A stretch of 64,000 nt of DNA from Panulirus ornatus (GCF_036320965.1 NC_092225.1:56883424-56947423); one strand, 5' to 3'; shown: positions 51,466-63,493, counted from the first letter of the stretch. Program-made: numbers and translations. Notes: generated by a model not told the origin, from the sequence alone.

Positions 51466-51699
51466 ATTAGGTCCATTTCTCACTGGTGAGCGTTATGTCC
51501 TTTGTTTACCGTTGGGTAACGCGTTCGTGACTGATCAAGGACGATCGCTCGAGTGACGATGAATGACAAACAAAACATATGAAGCAGTAAAAGCAACGAA
51601 GAAATTTAACCCCGTCAGATATAAAACACCAGAAGAGGAAATAATGATAATTGCGCCACCTGCAGCAATAACCCCAGCTCCTATATCATACACCGGTCT

Positions 51700-52255
51700 A
51701 TTAAACGAGTTATCTGTATACTTGTCTAATAAACGAGTAATCTATATACCTGTCTATCAAACAAATAATCTATATCCATGTCTAATAGACGAGTAATCTA
51801 TATACCTGTCTATCAAACAAATAATCTATATCCATGTCTAATAGACGAGTAATCTATATACCTGTCTAATAAACAAATAATCTATATCCATGTCTAATAG
51901 ACGAGTAATCTATATACCTGTCTATCAAACAAATAATCTATATCCATGTCTAATAGACGAGTAATCTATATACCTGTCTATCAAACAAATAATCTGTATC
52001 CATGTCTAATAGACGAGTAATCTATATACCTGTCTATCAAACAAATAATCTATATCCATGTCTAATAGACGAGTAATCTATATACCTGTCTATCAAACAA
52101 ATAATCTATATCCATGTCTAATAGACGAGTAATCTATATACCTGTCTATTAAACGAGTAATCTGTATACCTGTCCAGTAAACGATTAATCTATATACATG
52201 TGTAATAAACGAGCAATCGATATACCTGTCTGGTAAACGAGTAATCTATATACCT
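51700..52255. repeat. Minisatellite, 56 bp dimer of 28 bp halves, ~9-10 copies
   Basis: One half contains AATCTATATACCTGTCTATC, the other AATCTATATCCATGTCTAAT. Halves alternate in the middle of the array. The edges contain single-type or mixed halves. Confidence 0.94.
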
Positions 52256-52358
52256 GACGTGACGCGTCACGCTATTTTCACTGCGGTATATTCTAATACA
52301 CGACATATCCCCCCTTGTGTGTGTGTGTGTGGAGTGGGTAGTTCCGTCTTATCTGGGA

Positions 52359-52360
<2 letters not shown>

Positions 52361-52424
<64 letters not shown>
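52361..52424. repeat. (CT)n microsatellite
   Basis: CT dinucleotides. A short GT run lies upstream at 52315-52331. Confidence 0.95.
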
Positions 52425-52428
<4 letters not shown>

Positions 52429-52511
52429 CACCCCATCCGTCTTCGTCGTCTTGACCAGTGGAGGTAATCAACTTGTTCGCTCCTCACACTTCTGCAAGTT
52501 ATTTCGAAAAC

Positions 52512-52512
<1 letters not shown>

Positions 52513-52561
<49 letters not shown>
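52513..52561. repeat. (GT)n microsatellite
   Basis: Uninterrupted GT dinucleotides. Confidence 0.95.
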
Positions 52562-52562
<1 letters not shown>

Positions 52563-52599
52563 GTGGTGGAAGTGAGCGCTGCCTGCCTCGGGCTGGTGT

Positions 52600-53036
52600 A
52601 ACAGCTTGTATACATCACTGACCTGACTCATGTATAATGCCATGAAGTATACATCACTGACCTGACTCATATATACTGCCATGAAGTATACATCACTGAC
52701 CTGACTCATGTATACTGCTATGAAGTATACATCACTGACCTGACTCTTGTATACTGCTATGAAGTATACATCACTGACCTGACTCATGTATACTGATATG
52801 AAGTATACATCACTGACCTGACTCTTGTATACTGCTATGAAGTATACATCACTGACCTGACTCATGTATACTGATATGAAGTATACATCACTGACCTGAC
52901 TCATGTATACTGCCATGAAGTATACATCACTGACCTGACTCATGTATACTGCCATGAAGTATACATCACTGACCTGACTCATGTATACTGCCATGAAGTA
53001 TACATCACTGACCTGACTCATGTCTACTGCCGTGGA
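52600..53036. repeat. Minisatellite, 39 bp unit, ~11 copies, hairpin-forming
   Basis: Each regular unit contains ATGTATAC-TGCCATGAA-GTATACAT, a perfect 8 bp inverted repeat with a 9 nt loop, plus CACTGACCTGACTC. 39 is divisible by 3, which yields a 13-residue repeat (MSQVSDVYFMAVY) in a 262-codon minus frame (52293-53081). That frame also reads through GT and CT microsatellites, so it is an artefact. Confidence 0.95.
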
Positions 53037-53299
53037 TCTATATTCTACGAAGTATACAACGCTCATCTGTAAAACGAGCAACGGCGACCTTGGATATACG
53101 CCTGGTTTACCTTGACTGGTGTCACGAGTGAGTTTACCTTAAGGGGAGATGAGGAAAAGCAGCGTTCTCGAAGGCTGGTTTCAATGTTCTCTACCATGGT
53201 CTCCATTATGGCTCGTTACATTGATCGTGATGGTCAGCATTTAGCTCACCTCTTCCACGTCATCATGTGACGTAACGACTCTTGTCGTTGGGATGAGTT
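53037..53299. other. Unannotated DNA
   Basis: Short gap between two minisatellites. Nothing recognised. Confidence 0.5.
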
Positions 53300-54605
53300 T
53301 AGTCTAACATACATATGTTTATATGAATTTCTTCTAACATATACGTTTATATGAGTTTATTCTAACACATATACGTTTAAATGAGTTTATTCTAACATAT
53401 ACGTTTATATGAGTTTATTCTAACATATACGTTTATATGAGTTTATTCTAACATATACGTTTATATGAGTTTATTCTAACATATACGTTTAAATGAGTTT
53501 ATTCTAACATATACGTTTATATGAGTTTATTCTAAAACATATACGTTTATATGAGTTTATTCTAAAACATATACGTTTATATGAGTTTATTCTAACATAT
53601 ACGTTTATATGAGTTTATTCTAAAATATACGTTTATATGAGTTTATTCTAACATATACGTTTATATGAGTTTATTCTAACATATACGTTTATATGAGTTT
53701 ATTCTAACATATACGTTTAAATGAGTTTATTCTAACATATACGTTTTTATGAGTTTATTCTAACATATACGTTTATATGAGTTTATTCTAACATATACGT
53801 TTATATGAGTTTATTCTAACATATACGTTTATATGAGTTTATTCTAACATATACGTTTACATGAGTTTATTCTAACATATACGTTTATATGAGTTTATTC
53901 TAACATATACGTTTATATGAGTTTATTCTAACACATATACGTTTAAATGAGTTTATTCTAACATATACGTTTATATGAGTTTATTCTAACACATATACGT
54001 TTAAATGAGTTTATTCTAACATATACGTTTATATGAGTTTATTCTAACATATACGTTTATATGAGTTTATCGTAACAAACTTTTATATGAGTTTATTCTT
54101 ACATAAGTGTTTATACGAGTTTATTCTAACATAAACTTTTATATGAGTTTATCCTTACATATACGTTTATACGAGTTTATTCTAACATAAACATAATAAA
54201 TATGAGTTTATCCTTACATATACGTTTATACGAGTTTATTCTAACATAAACATAATAAATATGAGTTTATTCTTACATATACGTTTATACGAGTTTATTC
54301 TAACATAAACATAATAAATATGAGTTTATTCTTACATATACGTTTATATGAGTTTATTCTAACATAAACATAATAAATATGAGTTTATTCTTACATATAC
54401 GTTTATATGAGTTTATTCTAACAAACTTTTATATGAGTTTATTCTTACATATATGTTTATACGAGTTTATTCTAACATAAACTTTTATATGAGTTTATTC
54501 TTATATATACGTTTATACGAGTTTATTCTAACATAAACATAATAAATATGAATTTATTCTTACATATACGTTTATATGAGTTTATTCTAACACACGTTTA
54601 AATGA
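53300..54605. repeat. Minisatellite, 28 bp unit, ~46 copies
   Basis: The unit contains TATGAGTTTATTCTAACATA plus TACGTTTA. From about 54170 the array changes to a mixed form with CATAAACATAATAAATATGA segments and a roughly 60 bp period. Confidence 0.96.
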
Positions 54606-54859
54606 GCAAATTCTGCCACACATGTTATGAACAACACTTGGTCTGCTCATGTACAGACGTAGGTTTCCACAACACTAACTCGACACCCGAAACATTCAGC
54701 CGTGATTCGTCCAGAAAAAAAAAAAAAATACGATGTCAGGCAGTATTAAGAAAAAATAAAATCACTTCCTATGAAAACGATGGGGAAAGAGAAGAAAAAA
54801 AATACCTAATCCTGCTGTGGAAATGTTTTTCTTTTTTCTTTTCGAAAATTTCTCCCCCC

Positions 54860-54916
<57 letters not shown>

Positions 54917-55204
54917 CCCCTCCCTCGTACAGTGATGAAGGTTGACCTAATATAAATTTTCCGGGTGTTAAGGCTGCCAGGGATGTGTCCTCCGCTCACA
55001 CTCATTAACCCTCACGACCCACCCCCCAAAGGTGGCTGGCTCACCACACCAGCCTGGTGTGCTTGAGGGGGAAAACATTGTTAATAATGACATGTTCTCC
55101 CGAAATTGGTGGCCATATTATCAGTGTGGGGTAAGAGAGTAAGGCGTTAAAGAGGAAATAAATATGATAATGTTATCATACGAAAGTCATATGGATGATA
55201 TTTG
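54606..55204. other. Unannotated DNA with a (CT)n tract at 54861-54918
   Basis: Poly-A at 54716-54729 and the CT microsatellite are the only clear features. Confidence 0.5.
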
Positions 55205-55785
55205 GCCCAGGGGTTCATATCCGCAAAGACTGCATGAGAAATGGCAGGTTATATCCACAAAGACTGCATGAGAAATGGTATGAGATATCCACAAAGACTG
55301 CAAGAGAAATGGCAGGTTATATCCACTGAGAAATGGTAAGAGATATCCACAAAGACCGCATGAGAAATGGCAAGTAACATCCACAAAGACTGCATGACAA
55401 ATGGCTTGTAATATCCACAAAGACTGCAAGAGAAATGGTAAGAGATATCAACAAAGACTGCATGAGAAACGGCAGGTTGTATCCACAAAGACTACATGAG
55501 AAATGGTAAGAGATATCCACAAAGACTGCATGACAAATGGCAAGTATTATCCACAAAGACTGCATGACAAATGGCAAGTATTATCCACAAAGACTGCATG
55601 AGAAATGGCAAGTATTATCCACAAAGACTGCATGACAAATGGCAAGTATTAGTCACAAAGATTGCATGAGAAATGGCAAGTATTATCCACAAAGACTGCA
55701 TGAGAAATGGCAAGTATTAGTCACAAAGACTGCATGAGAAATGGTAAGAGATATCCATGAAGACTGCATGACATATGGCAAGTTC
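55205..55785. repeat. Minisatellite, 34 bp unit, ~17 copies
   Basis: Each unit has TATCCACAAAGACTGCATGA and GAAATGGCAAGTAT with scattered substitutions. One short unit lies near 55322. Confidence 0.95.
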
Positions 55786-56067
55786 GTGGCAGCAGCTACG
55801 ATCAAGATATATGCTGACTGCAAACACGGACAGGTTTGATGAATTTAATTGCTGAAGACCAGGAGTCTTTCAAACGGTTCCAGAGGTGAGATACAAGTGA
55901 AAGTGATATAAACGGTATAAGTATATAAGTGAAAAGTGAAATAATGAGTGAAGAGATGAGTGTAACTTGAGGAATGAAGTCTAATGATAAAGTCAACAAA
56001 TATATGATACAATCTAATTACAAGAGACGACGGGGCTAATTTATCATTGAGAACAGATGTCACATGT
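55786..56067. other. Unannotated DNA
   Basis: AT-rich, with no gene recognised. Confidence 0.5.
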
Positions 56068-56215
56068 TTACCAAATGGCGTCCTAGCTTCGTCTCTTCGA
56101 TGTATATCAACTGACTGTTATTTTTCTCTCTTGTGTCTCCCCTGATGATGTGATTATTACACGAAAGTGCACTTGGGAACTTTTCGTGTTTCATTTTCCC
56201 CGTGGACTCATAGGA

Positions 56216-56222
<7 letters not shown>
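56068..56222 (+). mobile_element. Penelope-like element tail, copy 3
   Basis: Begins TTTACCAAATGGCGTCCTAG and carries the landmarks of the other two copies. It stops at GGACTCATAGGAATATA, earlier than the others, and merges with a TA tract. Confidence 0.8.
56138..56178 (+). ncRNA. Candidate hammerhead ribozyme, copy 3
   Basis: TCCC at 56138-56141, CTGATGA at 56142-56148, GAAA at 56163-56166, AGTGCACT at 56166-56173, then T and GGGA at 56175-56178. The core is unchanged relative to the other two copies. Confidence 0.5.

Positions 56223-56288
<66 letters not shown>
56223..56288. repeat. (TA)n microsatellite
   Basis: TA dinucleotides directly after the Penelope-like tail. Confidence 0.95.
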
Positions 56289-56291
<3 letters not shown>

Positions 56292-56646
56292 GGCATGCAA
56301 CAGGCATAGCACTTGTACTAGCATATAACACGGCAGTTTAGTAAGCCTATCCGGTCTTGCTCCTGTTAACAGCAACAAACACTTACAAACTCCAGCACAC
56401 GATCATCACACACACTTCCCTCAGTCTTCATCCCAAGCCAAGACTCATACCAGCTTTATATAAGACTCTCACTGGTGGATGTAGAGGGTGTTGCTTGTAG
56501 ACGCGTCCCAGTTCTCGTAAATTCCCAGTTTTGCCAATAAATCCCAGCGCACGTCGGCCGTCTGTCCATGGGATGTGATATGTGCATTTCCTATCCCTAA
56601 AGCAACGCAGGGGATAAAGGCCAACGTTAGAGGTGTGGGGGAATCA
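56289..56646. other. Unannotated DNA
   Basis: No gene or repeat family recognised. Confidence 0.5.
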
Positions 56647-56908
56647 GGTAACACAGCTGGGAGGAGGGTAGTTATTGCGACGTTTGTGGTGTGGAAGATA
56701 ACACAGCTGGCAAGGGGAAGTCAAGGTGAGAGCTATGATGTGGTAGATAACACAGCTGGCACGGCGCATGTTATGGTGAGAGCTGTGTTCTATTACATAA
56801 CAGAGCGGGCAAGGTGCGAGTGCAGGCGAGAGCTGTGTTGTAGCCGATAACATAACTGACAAGGTGGAAGTTATGGTGAAAGTTATGTTGTAAGACATAA
56901 CACAGCCG
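56647..56908. repeat. Diverged tandem repeat, ~50 bp unit, ~5 copies
   Basis: ATAACACAGCTGGCA-type starts recur about every 50 bp (56647, 56698, 56747, 56797, 56847, 56895), followed by GGTGAGAGCTGTGTT-type sequence. Confidence 0.88.
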
Positions 56909-58640
56909 CTAGTTTACGAGCCATTATAAAGATATTTCATTTCAATTAACTGAAGCGAACCATAAGACAAATGCATTGTGTGCTCACCAATAAAATGATT
57001 TAACACTACGTCGGTCTAAGAGATATTTCAAGCCTCATGAGAGCTCTCTGCCTCACCAAGATCCCAAGGCAAAATGTACCAGGGAACCACAACCACAGGG
57101 AATCCTGGGGAATACACACACAGAGTCACCCACACAAACAGAAGCCCGAGTCGAACCTTACCTACGAGGTGAGCGACCCGAACGCCATAAGAAAAAGATG
57201 TATACCTTATGCACGGCACAACACCTCCTCCCCCTCCTCCTCCGGCAGATATAGAACTCGCAGTCTCTCCCGTGCATCCTCACTACCTCACCTACGGAGA
57301 TGCTCAGCCACAGTGAGTGGTGTAAAGTCCCTCTCTACACACGACTGCATGGAAGGAGTCATGGCTCTGTGCTGTCTCCTCTTACATCGTTGTGAGTCAT
57401 TTCCCGAATATATGTATTACAAATAGTGAAGCTTTATCATGAATCTATTGAAAGGATTGTATAGTCTCTATCTACCTATTTATCTATCTATCTATATAGG
57501 TGTTACTGGGTTCCAGCTGCAACAGGTTACACCGCGAGATAAAAGTCACCTCTGGCGAGATTGTATCACCAGGATCACTGTCTGCTCAAAGAACTTCTCA
57601 CTCCAGAAATAGTCCACGTTTCTCTGCTACTGAAAGTGGCGCAGCCTCGGGCTGTGGAAAACCCTTAGAACGGACCTGGATAGCACTGGGACTCGTTCAT
57701 AGAAAACGGTACAGGGGTAGCTATAACAAATCCATCGGAAACCCTCAACATTTATGTAATATCCTCCTCACACGGTGAAACCAGAACATTTCTGTGTATC
57801 TTTCTCTGATCTGATTCGAGTTCGTGAACGCAAGACAACCCTCCCACGAGAGGTTCCGTGACTGTACTTTCCAAATAAAATCCTCTTCATCAGCCATTAT
57901 CAAAGGCCCTGCAACTTACTCTGTGGCCTTTTAATTCTCCTTTCGATTTACAGTGCAGGCGACGGCGCCTCGTTTACGGGACGCCAGGACGAGGAAATAT
58001 ACAACTCCCATAAACGTCTTACGTCCGGTTTAGTTTTGCGCCGACATGGAAGTGAAACGAGGTTCTCACCCATAAAAATGGTCGTTTCATCTTCACTCGC
58101 GTCAACGTGTTTGACTTATGAGGAGGTTACTCCCGACTCTTATGTGCAGGCACTCGCAGTGGCACCTCGCCTGCTGCGCTGTGAGTCAGGCCTGAGTACT
58201 CACTCATCCTGAGTCTTTCTCCATGAGTGAATGGATGTCGTTCTCATGATGTTTCTTTCATCATTCAAAACACTCGTTCTAATATCGAATCACCTGGGAA
58301 TGTAACGCATAGGTTTTTGACCTTTTGGTTTGAATTGCTCACGTTAGAAAAAGTGAAGAAAGTCTTTCATTTTTTTCTTTTCCCTCAAGCGTTTATAGAA
58401 TGTTTCCACCGATAGTATAAAATGAATTGGAATATAATCCGCCTATGAGACTTCGCGAATCATACAGGGAAGAGAAAATAATGAAGACGGCCAATGAATA
58501 CAGTAACTCATCCTTGCCGACGTTCAACACATACTTTACGTAACTCAAGTTACTAAATGGTGAGGTTTTCTCCCTCCTGCGTTTTGCTGCGAGACGTTCC
58601 ACTGATGGTTCTCATGGTTTTCTCCAATAACGACTCATTA
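56909..58640. other. Unannotated DNA, no gene recognised
   Basis: A 129-codon plus frame at 57037-57426 is not made of simple repeats but shows no domain I know, and an opposing minus frame covers part of it. A short CTAT run near 57470-57497 is followed by GTTACTGGGTTCCA. No gene can be supported. Confidence 0.45.
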
Positions 58641-58742
58641 CAATTTGTTCCACTGCAACTGCTACCTCATCCACCTGTATAACAGCACATTCATGATTTG
58701 TTCCAAAGCAACTCCTACCTCATCTACCTGTATAACAGCTAT
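58641..58742. repeat. Two-copy tandem duplication, ~53 bp
   Basis: TTTGTTCCA, CAACT and CTGTATAACAGC occur in both halves with a few substitutions. Confidence 0.85.
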
Positions 58743-59611
58743 GGTAAGTTGGCTACTGAATGAAGCAAAGAGAACAACAACAATATCAATAACAACAAAA
58801 TAGGAATCTCAGACTAGCCCTTGCGAAATATACGCTGAGGCGGGAGAGCTTCTGCTGGTTAAAGAAGAATTATGTTCTGACAGCCACAAGGAAGTCTTCA
58901 TCACTTCACCAAGCAGATACCAGGGAAAAAGCCCCTTTGCTATAGACATTGGCGCAATCCACTCATTCCTCCTCACAACCACCTTCTTCGGTTTCTCAAA
59001 GCATCTTGCTCTTATCTCCTTTCTGATAGAATCTGTTGGTAACTTTTGTTCCCCTGTACAGCAGGTTCGACTGGAGCAGGACAGGTTAATGCCGTCCCAT
59101 CTGCAGATGGTCCATCTTATAGATTAAGGCCAGGTTCTCCCCGACCGTCTTGACCTCAAGTGGTATTATGTCTCTGTTGATCTAGGCAAGTTTTGACGTA
59201 GACTAGTCCCTCCTGTTGGCCTTCCACGATTACCAGGAATGCAAGTGGAAAAATTCTTGATGACTTGGCGCCCGATCTTCGCTCGCCACTCGTCTGAACC
59301 TCAGCAGCAACATATCCGGTCAACTTCGCCCAGAGCTTCTACAGCCATCTTGTTCTTCGCTATGACTTGAAACGCTCCTCCTCTCGTCTCCGTTTCATTC
59401 GCTTCAGTTAAAAGCATTTTGTTGACTTGGGCCAGACCTCAGTCAACCAACATACCGATGCCACTCTGTTGTTTAGGTCGGCACGAAGCTTTCTGCTCCA
59501 ACTGTTTCGGAAGCAAAACTTAAATTGGATGTGGATCTTAAATTCTCTCTGTTTACAGAGAAGTTGGATTGGACGAATTTTCTTATTCTGCCCACAGCCA
59601 ACAGGCATAAC

Positions 59612-59616
<5 letters not shown>
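58743..59616. other. Unannotated DNA
   Basis: Ordinary composition. Minus fragments such as RCFEKPKKVVVRRNEWIAPM look protein-like but match nothing I recognise. No gene called. Confidence 0.4.

Positions 59617-59681
<65 letters not shown>
59617..59681. repeat. (TA)n microsatellite
   Basis: TA dinucleotides directly before repeat R. Confidence 0.95.
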
Positions 59682-59683
<2 letters not shown>

Positions 59684-59900
59684 CCCTGGGGACAAAGGAA
59701 AAAGAATACTTCCCACGTATTCCCTGCGTGTCGTAAAAGGCGACTAAAAAGGTAGGGTGCGAGGGGCTAGAATTCCTCCCCCCGTTTTTTACTTTTCCAA
59801 AAAAAGGAACAGAGAAGGGGGCCAAGTAAGGATATTCCCTCTAAGGCTCGGTCCTCTATTCTTAACGCTACCTTGCTAACGTGGAAAATGGGGAATATAT
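59682..59900 (+). repeat. Interspersed repeat R, most complete copy
   Basis: Starts TATCCCTGGGGACAAAGG, includes CCTGCGTGTCGTAAAAGGCG, GGAACAGAGAAGGGGGCCA and CTCTATTCTTAACGCTACC, and ends AACGCTACCTTGCTAACGTG then GAATATATACATA. About 220 bp and non-coding. The end resembles the LINE-B tail. It is probably a SINE, but no Pol III boxes were identified. Confidence 0.75.
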
Positions 59901-59924
59901 ACATACATATATATCTATATCTAT

Positions 59925-61320
59925 TTTTTTTTTTTTTTTTTTTTATACTTTGTCGCTGTCTCCCGCGTTTGCGAGGTAGCGCAAGGAAACAGACGAAAGA
60001 AATGGCCCAACCCCCCCCCATACACATGTACATACACACGTCCACACACGCAAATATACACACCTACACAGCTTTCCATGGTTTACCCCGGACGTTTCAC
60101 ATGCCTTGATTCAATCCACTGACAGCACGTCAACCCCTGTATACCACATCGCTCCACTTCACTCTATTCCTTGCCCTCCTTTCACCCTCCTGCATGTTCA
60201 GGCCCCGATCACACAAAATCCTTTTCACTCCATCTTTCCACCTCCAATTTGGTCTCCCTCTTCTCCTCGTTCCCTCCACCTCCGACACATATATCCTCTT
60301 GGTCAATCTTTCCTCACTCATTCTCTCCATGTGCCCAAACCATTTCAAAACACCCTCTTCTGCTCTCTCAACCACGCTCTTTTTATTTCCACACATCTCT
60401 CTTACCCTTACGTTACTTACTCGATCAAACCACCTCACACCACACATTGTCCTCAAACATCTCATTTCCAGCACATCCATCCTCCTGCGCACAACTCTAT
60501 CCATAGCCCACGCCTCGCAACCATACAACATTGTTGGAACTACTATTCCTTCAAACATACCCATTTTTGCTTTCCGGGATAATGTTCTCGACTTCCACAC
60601 ATTTTTCAAGGCTCCCAAAATTTTCGCCCCCTCCCCCACCCTATGATCCACTTCCGCTTCCATGGTTCCATCCGCTGACAGATCCACTCCCAGATATCTA
60701 AAACACTTCACTTCCTCCAGTTTTTCACCATTCAAACTCACCTCCCAATTGACTTGACCCTCAACCCTACTGTACCTAATAACCTTGCTCTTATTCACAT
60801 TTACTCTTAACTTTCTTCTTCCACACACTTTACCAAACTCCGTCACCAGCTTCTGCAGTTTCTCACATGAATCCGCCACCAGCGCTGTATCATCAGCGAA
60901 CAACAACTGACTCACTTCCCAAGCTCTCTCATCCCCAACAGACTTCATACTTGCCCCTCTTTCCAAAACTCTTGCATTTACCTCCCTAACAACCCCATCC
61001 ATAAACAAATTAAACAACCATGGAGACATCACACACCCCTGCCGCAAACCTACATTCACTGAGAACCAATCACTTTCCTCTCTTCCTACACGTACACATG
61101 CCTTACATCCTCGATAAAAACTTTTCACTGCTTCTAACAACTTGCCTCCCACACCATATATTCTTAATACCTTCCACAGAGCATCTCTATCAACTCTATC
61201 ATATGCCTTCTCCAGATCCATAAATGCTACATACAAATCCATTTGCTTTTCTAAGTATTTCTCACATACATTCTTCAAAGCAAACACCTGATCCACACAT
61301 CCTCTACCACTTCTGAAACC
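59925..61320 (-). mobile_element. LINE-B, 5'-truncated copy with open RT segment
   Basis: A 388-codon uninterrupted minus frame (60130-61296) encodes the reverse transcriptase from just before motif A to the C-terminus. Motif A FMDLEKAYDRVD has its Asp at residue 27. Motif B is RQGCVMSPWLFNLFMD (85-100). Motif C is LLFADDTALVADS, with the two catalytic Asp at 135 and 136. Then come RRKLRVNVNKSKVIRYSR, the region shared with copy 1, VLKWFGHMERMSEERLTKR and GRPNWRWKDGVKRIL. All catalytic Asp are present, but the fingers and endonuclease are missing: homology stops at GFRSGRGCVDQV, preceded by a stop and another LINE-B tail. The 3' end carries the family tail and a T19 run on plus (poly-A on minus) at 59925-59943. 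The high similarity to copy 1 suggests recent activity. Confidence 0.93.
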
Positions 61321-61326
61321 ACATCA

Positions 61327-61741
61327 TACTCAGTCGCTGTCTCCCGCGTTAGCGAGGTAGCGCAAGGAAACAGATGAAAGAATGGCCCGACCCATTCACA
61401 TACACATGCATAAACATAAATGCCCACACACTCACATATACATACCTATACATTTCAACGTATACATATATATACATGCACAGACATATACATATATATA
61501 TACACACGTGTAAGTATTCATACTTGCTGCCTTCATCCATTTCTGTCGCCACCCCGCCACACATGAAAGAAACACCCCCATCCCCCCGCGCGCGCGCGAG
61601 GTAAAGCTGGGAAAAGACAACAAAGGCCACATTCGTTCACACTCAGTCTCTAGCTGTCATGCATAATGCACTGAAACCACAGCTCCCTTTCCACATGCAG
61701 GTCCTACAAAACTTTCTATGGTTTACCCCAGACGCTTCACA
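61327..61741 (-). mobile_element. LINE-B 3' fragment
   Basis: Begins CAGTCGCTGTCTCCCGCGTT (plus), the complement of the LINE-B end. It continues through the C-rich stretch at 61555-61590, TCTCTAGCTGTCATG and TTTACCCCAGACGCTTCACA, and ends at 61741 where a different LINE starts. Confidence 0.9.
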
Positions 61742-62110
61742 TATCCATTGCCACAAGATTATTGTCATTTGCAAACAGCCCACGCTACTCAACCCCTAAG
61801 TACTGCAAACTTGTCCCTTGCTGCAAGACCCTCACATATACCTCCTCGAACACTTCTCCATCCATAATCAGATCAAACAGCCAAGGTACTATCACGCATC
61901 CTTGACGCAGACCCATCTTTAAGAACCACTCACCCTCCTTCCTTCCTACTCGAACAACATGCAGTACTCTCCTTGTAAAAGCTTCTCAGCCCATTTAACA
62001 ACCTTCCGTTTACTTCATGTATCCGTATCAACTTTACCTAATATCTCTCCTTCACCCAGTCATACGTTTTCTACAGATGAATCAGCACCAAATGAAATAT
62101 AATTGGCACA
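61742..62110 (-). pseudogene. Reverse transcriptase relic of a related LINE
   Basis: On minus, fragments read VNGRLLNGLRSFYKES, VLKDG then LRQGC-like sequence, PWLFDLIMDGEVFEEVYVRV, GTSLQYLGVE and LFANDNNLVA. This parallels LINE-B (KLLEAVKSFYRG, RQGCVMSPWLFNLFMDGVVR, LFADDTALVA) but is clearly diverged in sequence. Frameshifts and stops abound, and motif C reads FAND. It is fused directly to the end of the LINE-B fragment. Confidence 0.75.
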
Positions 62111-62914
62111 CATTCTTTGCAGAACATCAGGTCCTCACACCTTCTGTCTGCCCAGATATCACATCCCTCCGCAGTAAGCTTCTCTGTGTACGACACCACC
62201 ACCCTCTCAAGTCACTACGATTCCTACCTTCTCACCTTCTTACACCTGATCAAGTATACTCAACTGAACTATATTTCTATAAATGTAACACTCACTTTTG
62301 TCTATGTGTTGCCTATATTCAAGAGGAGTGTACATGCACCTCTCATTTTACATAACTATAATCATTATCATTATCGTTATCATCATCATTATGTAAAGAA
62401 TCCTTGGAAGAGGTGAAAACAGATAATCAATAAATCTTAAACTCTAATAATCAGACACGTTCAGACTCGATGGATTGAGGAAAGTCGTGGGTATAAGCGA
62501 CAATAAGGCCGTCTCTTGCACGAGAAATTTACATATATGAATATTCGACCGTAGATCTCCAGTGAATTAGTCTGTAAATAGTAAGAGCTAAAAGGGATAA
62601 GCCGACTTTCTGAAAAATTTCTAAATTCTTATTGTTAAGAGTAGATGGGTTGCCAATGATTCTTAGATACAGAATATAACGAAGATCATGTATTTAACAG
62701 CGTCACTAAAGTAATCACGAAAGAAAGTCTTTGGATAATAACTGCATTATCTCCACGGCAATAAATGATTATATTACATAAAAGAAGACTCTTGGGGCTG
62801 GAATAATGATAATTCAAGAGGACACTTAAAGAAAACGTCTTTACTTGTCCTCATCGAATGGAGACTGACAACACAACACAGAGGCAGAGTGTTTGAGCTA
62901 CAGCTGTGGAGCTA
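62111..62914. other. Unannotated DNA with an ATT/ATC-rich patch near 62355-62390
   Basis: No gene recognised. May contain further decayed LINE sequence. Confidence 0.4.
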
Positions 62915-63010
62915 CATGGCAGCCTGGCGAGGTAGCGCCAGGAGACAGACGAAGAAAGGCACATCCGTTCATACACGCATACATATATACGCGCATACAT
63001 GTACACAGGA
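62915..63010 (-). repeat. Diverged LINE-B tail-like fragment
   Basis: CTGGCGAGGTAGCGCCAGGA, GACAGACGAAGAAAGGCACA and CATACACGCATACATATATA on plus resemble the complement of the LINE-B terminus, with substitutions. Confidence 0.6.
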
Positions 63011-63492
63011 CGAGGCTTCCATGCGAAGAGTCTCAAGGTAACTATAAATAAAAAAAAGGTAATTCCAGGGAAGGGTGTGAGGGGTCTAAATGAGAACACA
63101 TTCACAAAATTGATCACTATGTTCTGGGTAATAATTTGATGGCCGGGCTATGAATGGTTTAAACTCCAACACCAACAACACACCTCCCATAGTTTTCACA
63201 GGACTGGTGCCCACATGAGAATCAGGACTGCTTCAAATATAAATAGAGGAAGCGTCAACCATTTTCCTAGCATCAAAGACTCTTCCCTAATAGGGAAAAA
63301 ATTAATAAAAATCAGGAAAAAGAAATTGTATGGAAAGAAACACACATCTTATTGTTGTATCCATGAATTACCAACACCCATACCATTTCTGTGGGGCGCA
63401 TTGGCCTATCGGGTGTTGACGTGATCCAACAAATGAAGGAGGGAGACAATCAACCAACTCTAGAGAGCAGAAACCGAAGTAATAGCTGTAGT

Positions 63493-63493
<1 letters not shown>
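63011..63493. other. Unannotated DNA
   Basis: No gene or repeat recognised. Confidence 0.5.

Noticed and set aside
52293..53081. 262-codon minus frame with a 13-residue repeat
   Set aside because: It reads through the 39 bp minisatellite and two dinucleotide microsatellites, with no recognisable domain.
57037..57426. 129-codon plus frame as a host gene
   Set aside because: No domain recognised, overlapped by an opposing frame, and no splice or promoter context can be supported.
60106..60646. Plus frames of 111-158 codons
   Set aside because: Antisense of the LINE-B reverse transcriptase on minus.
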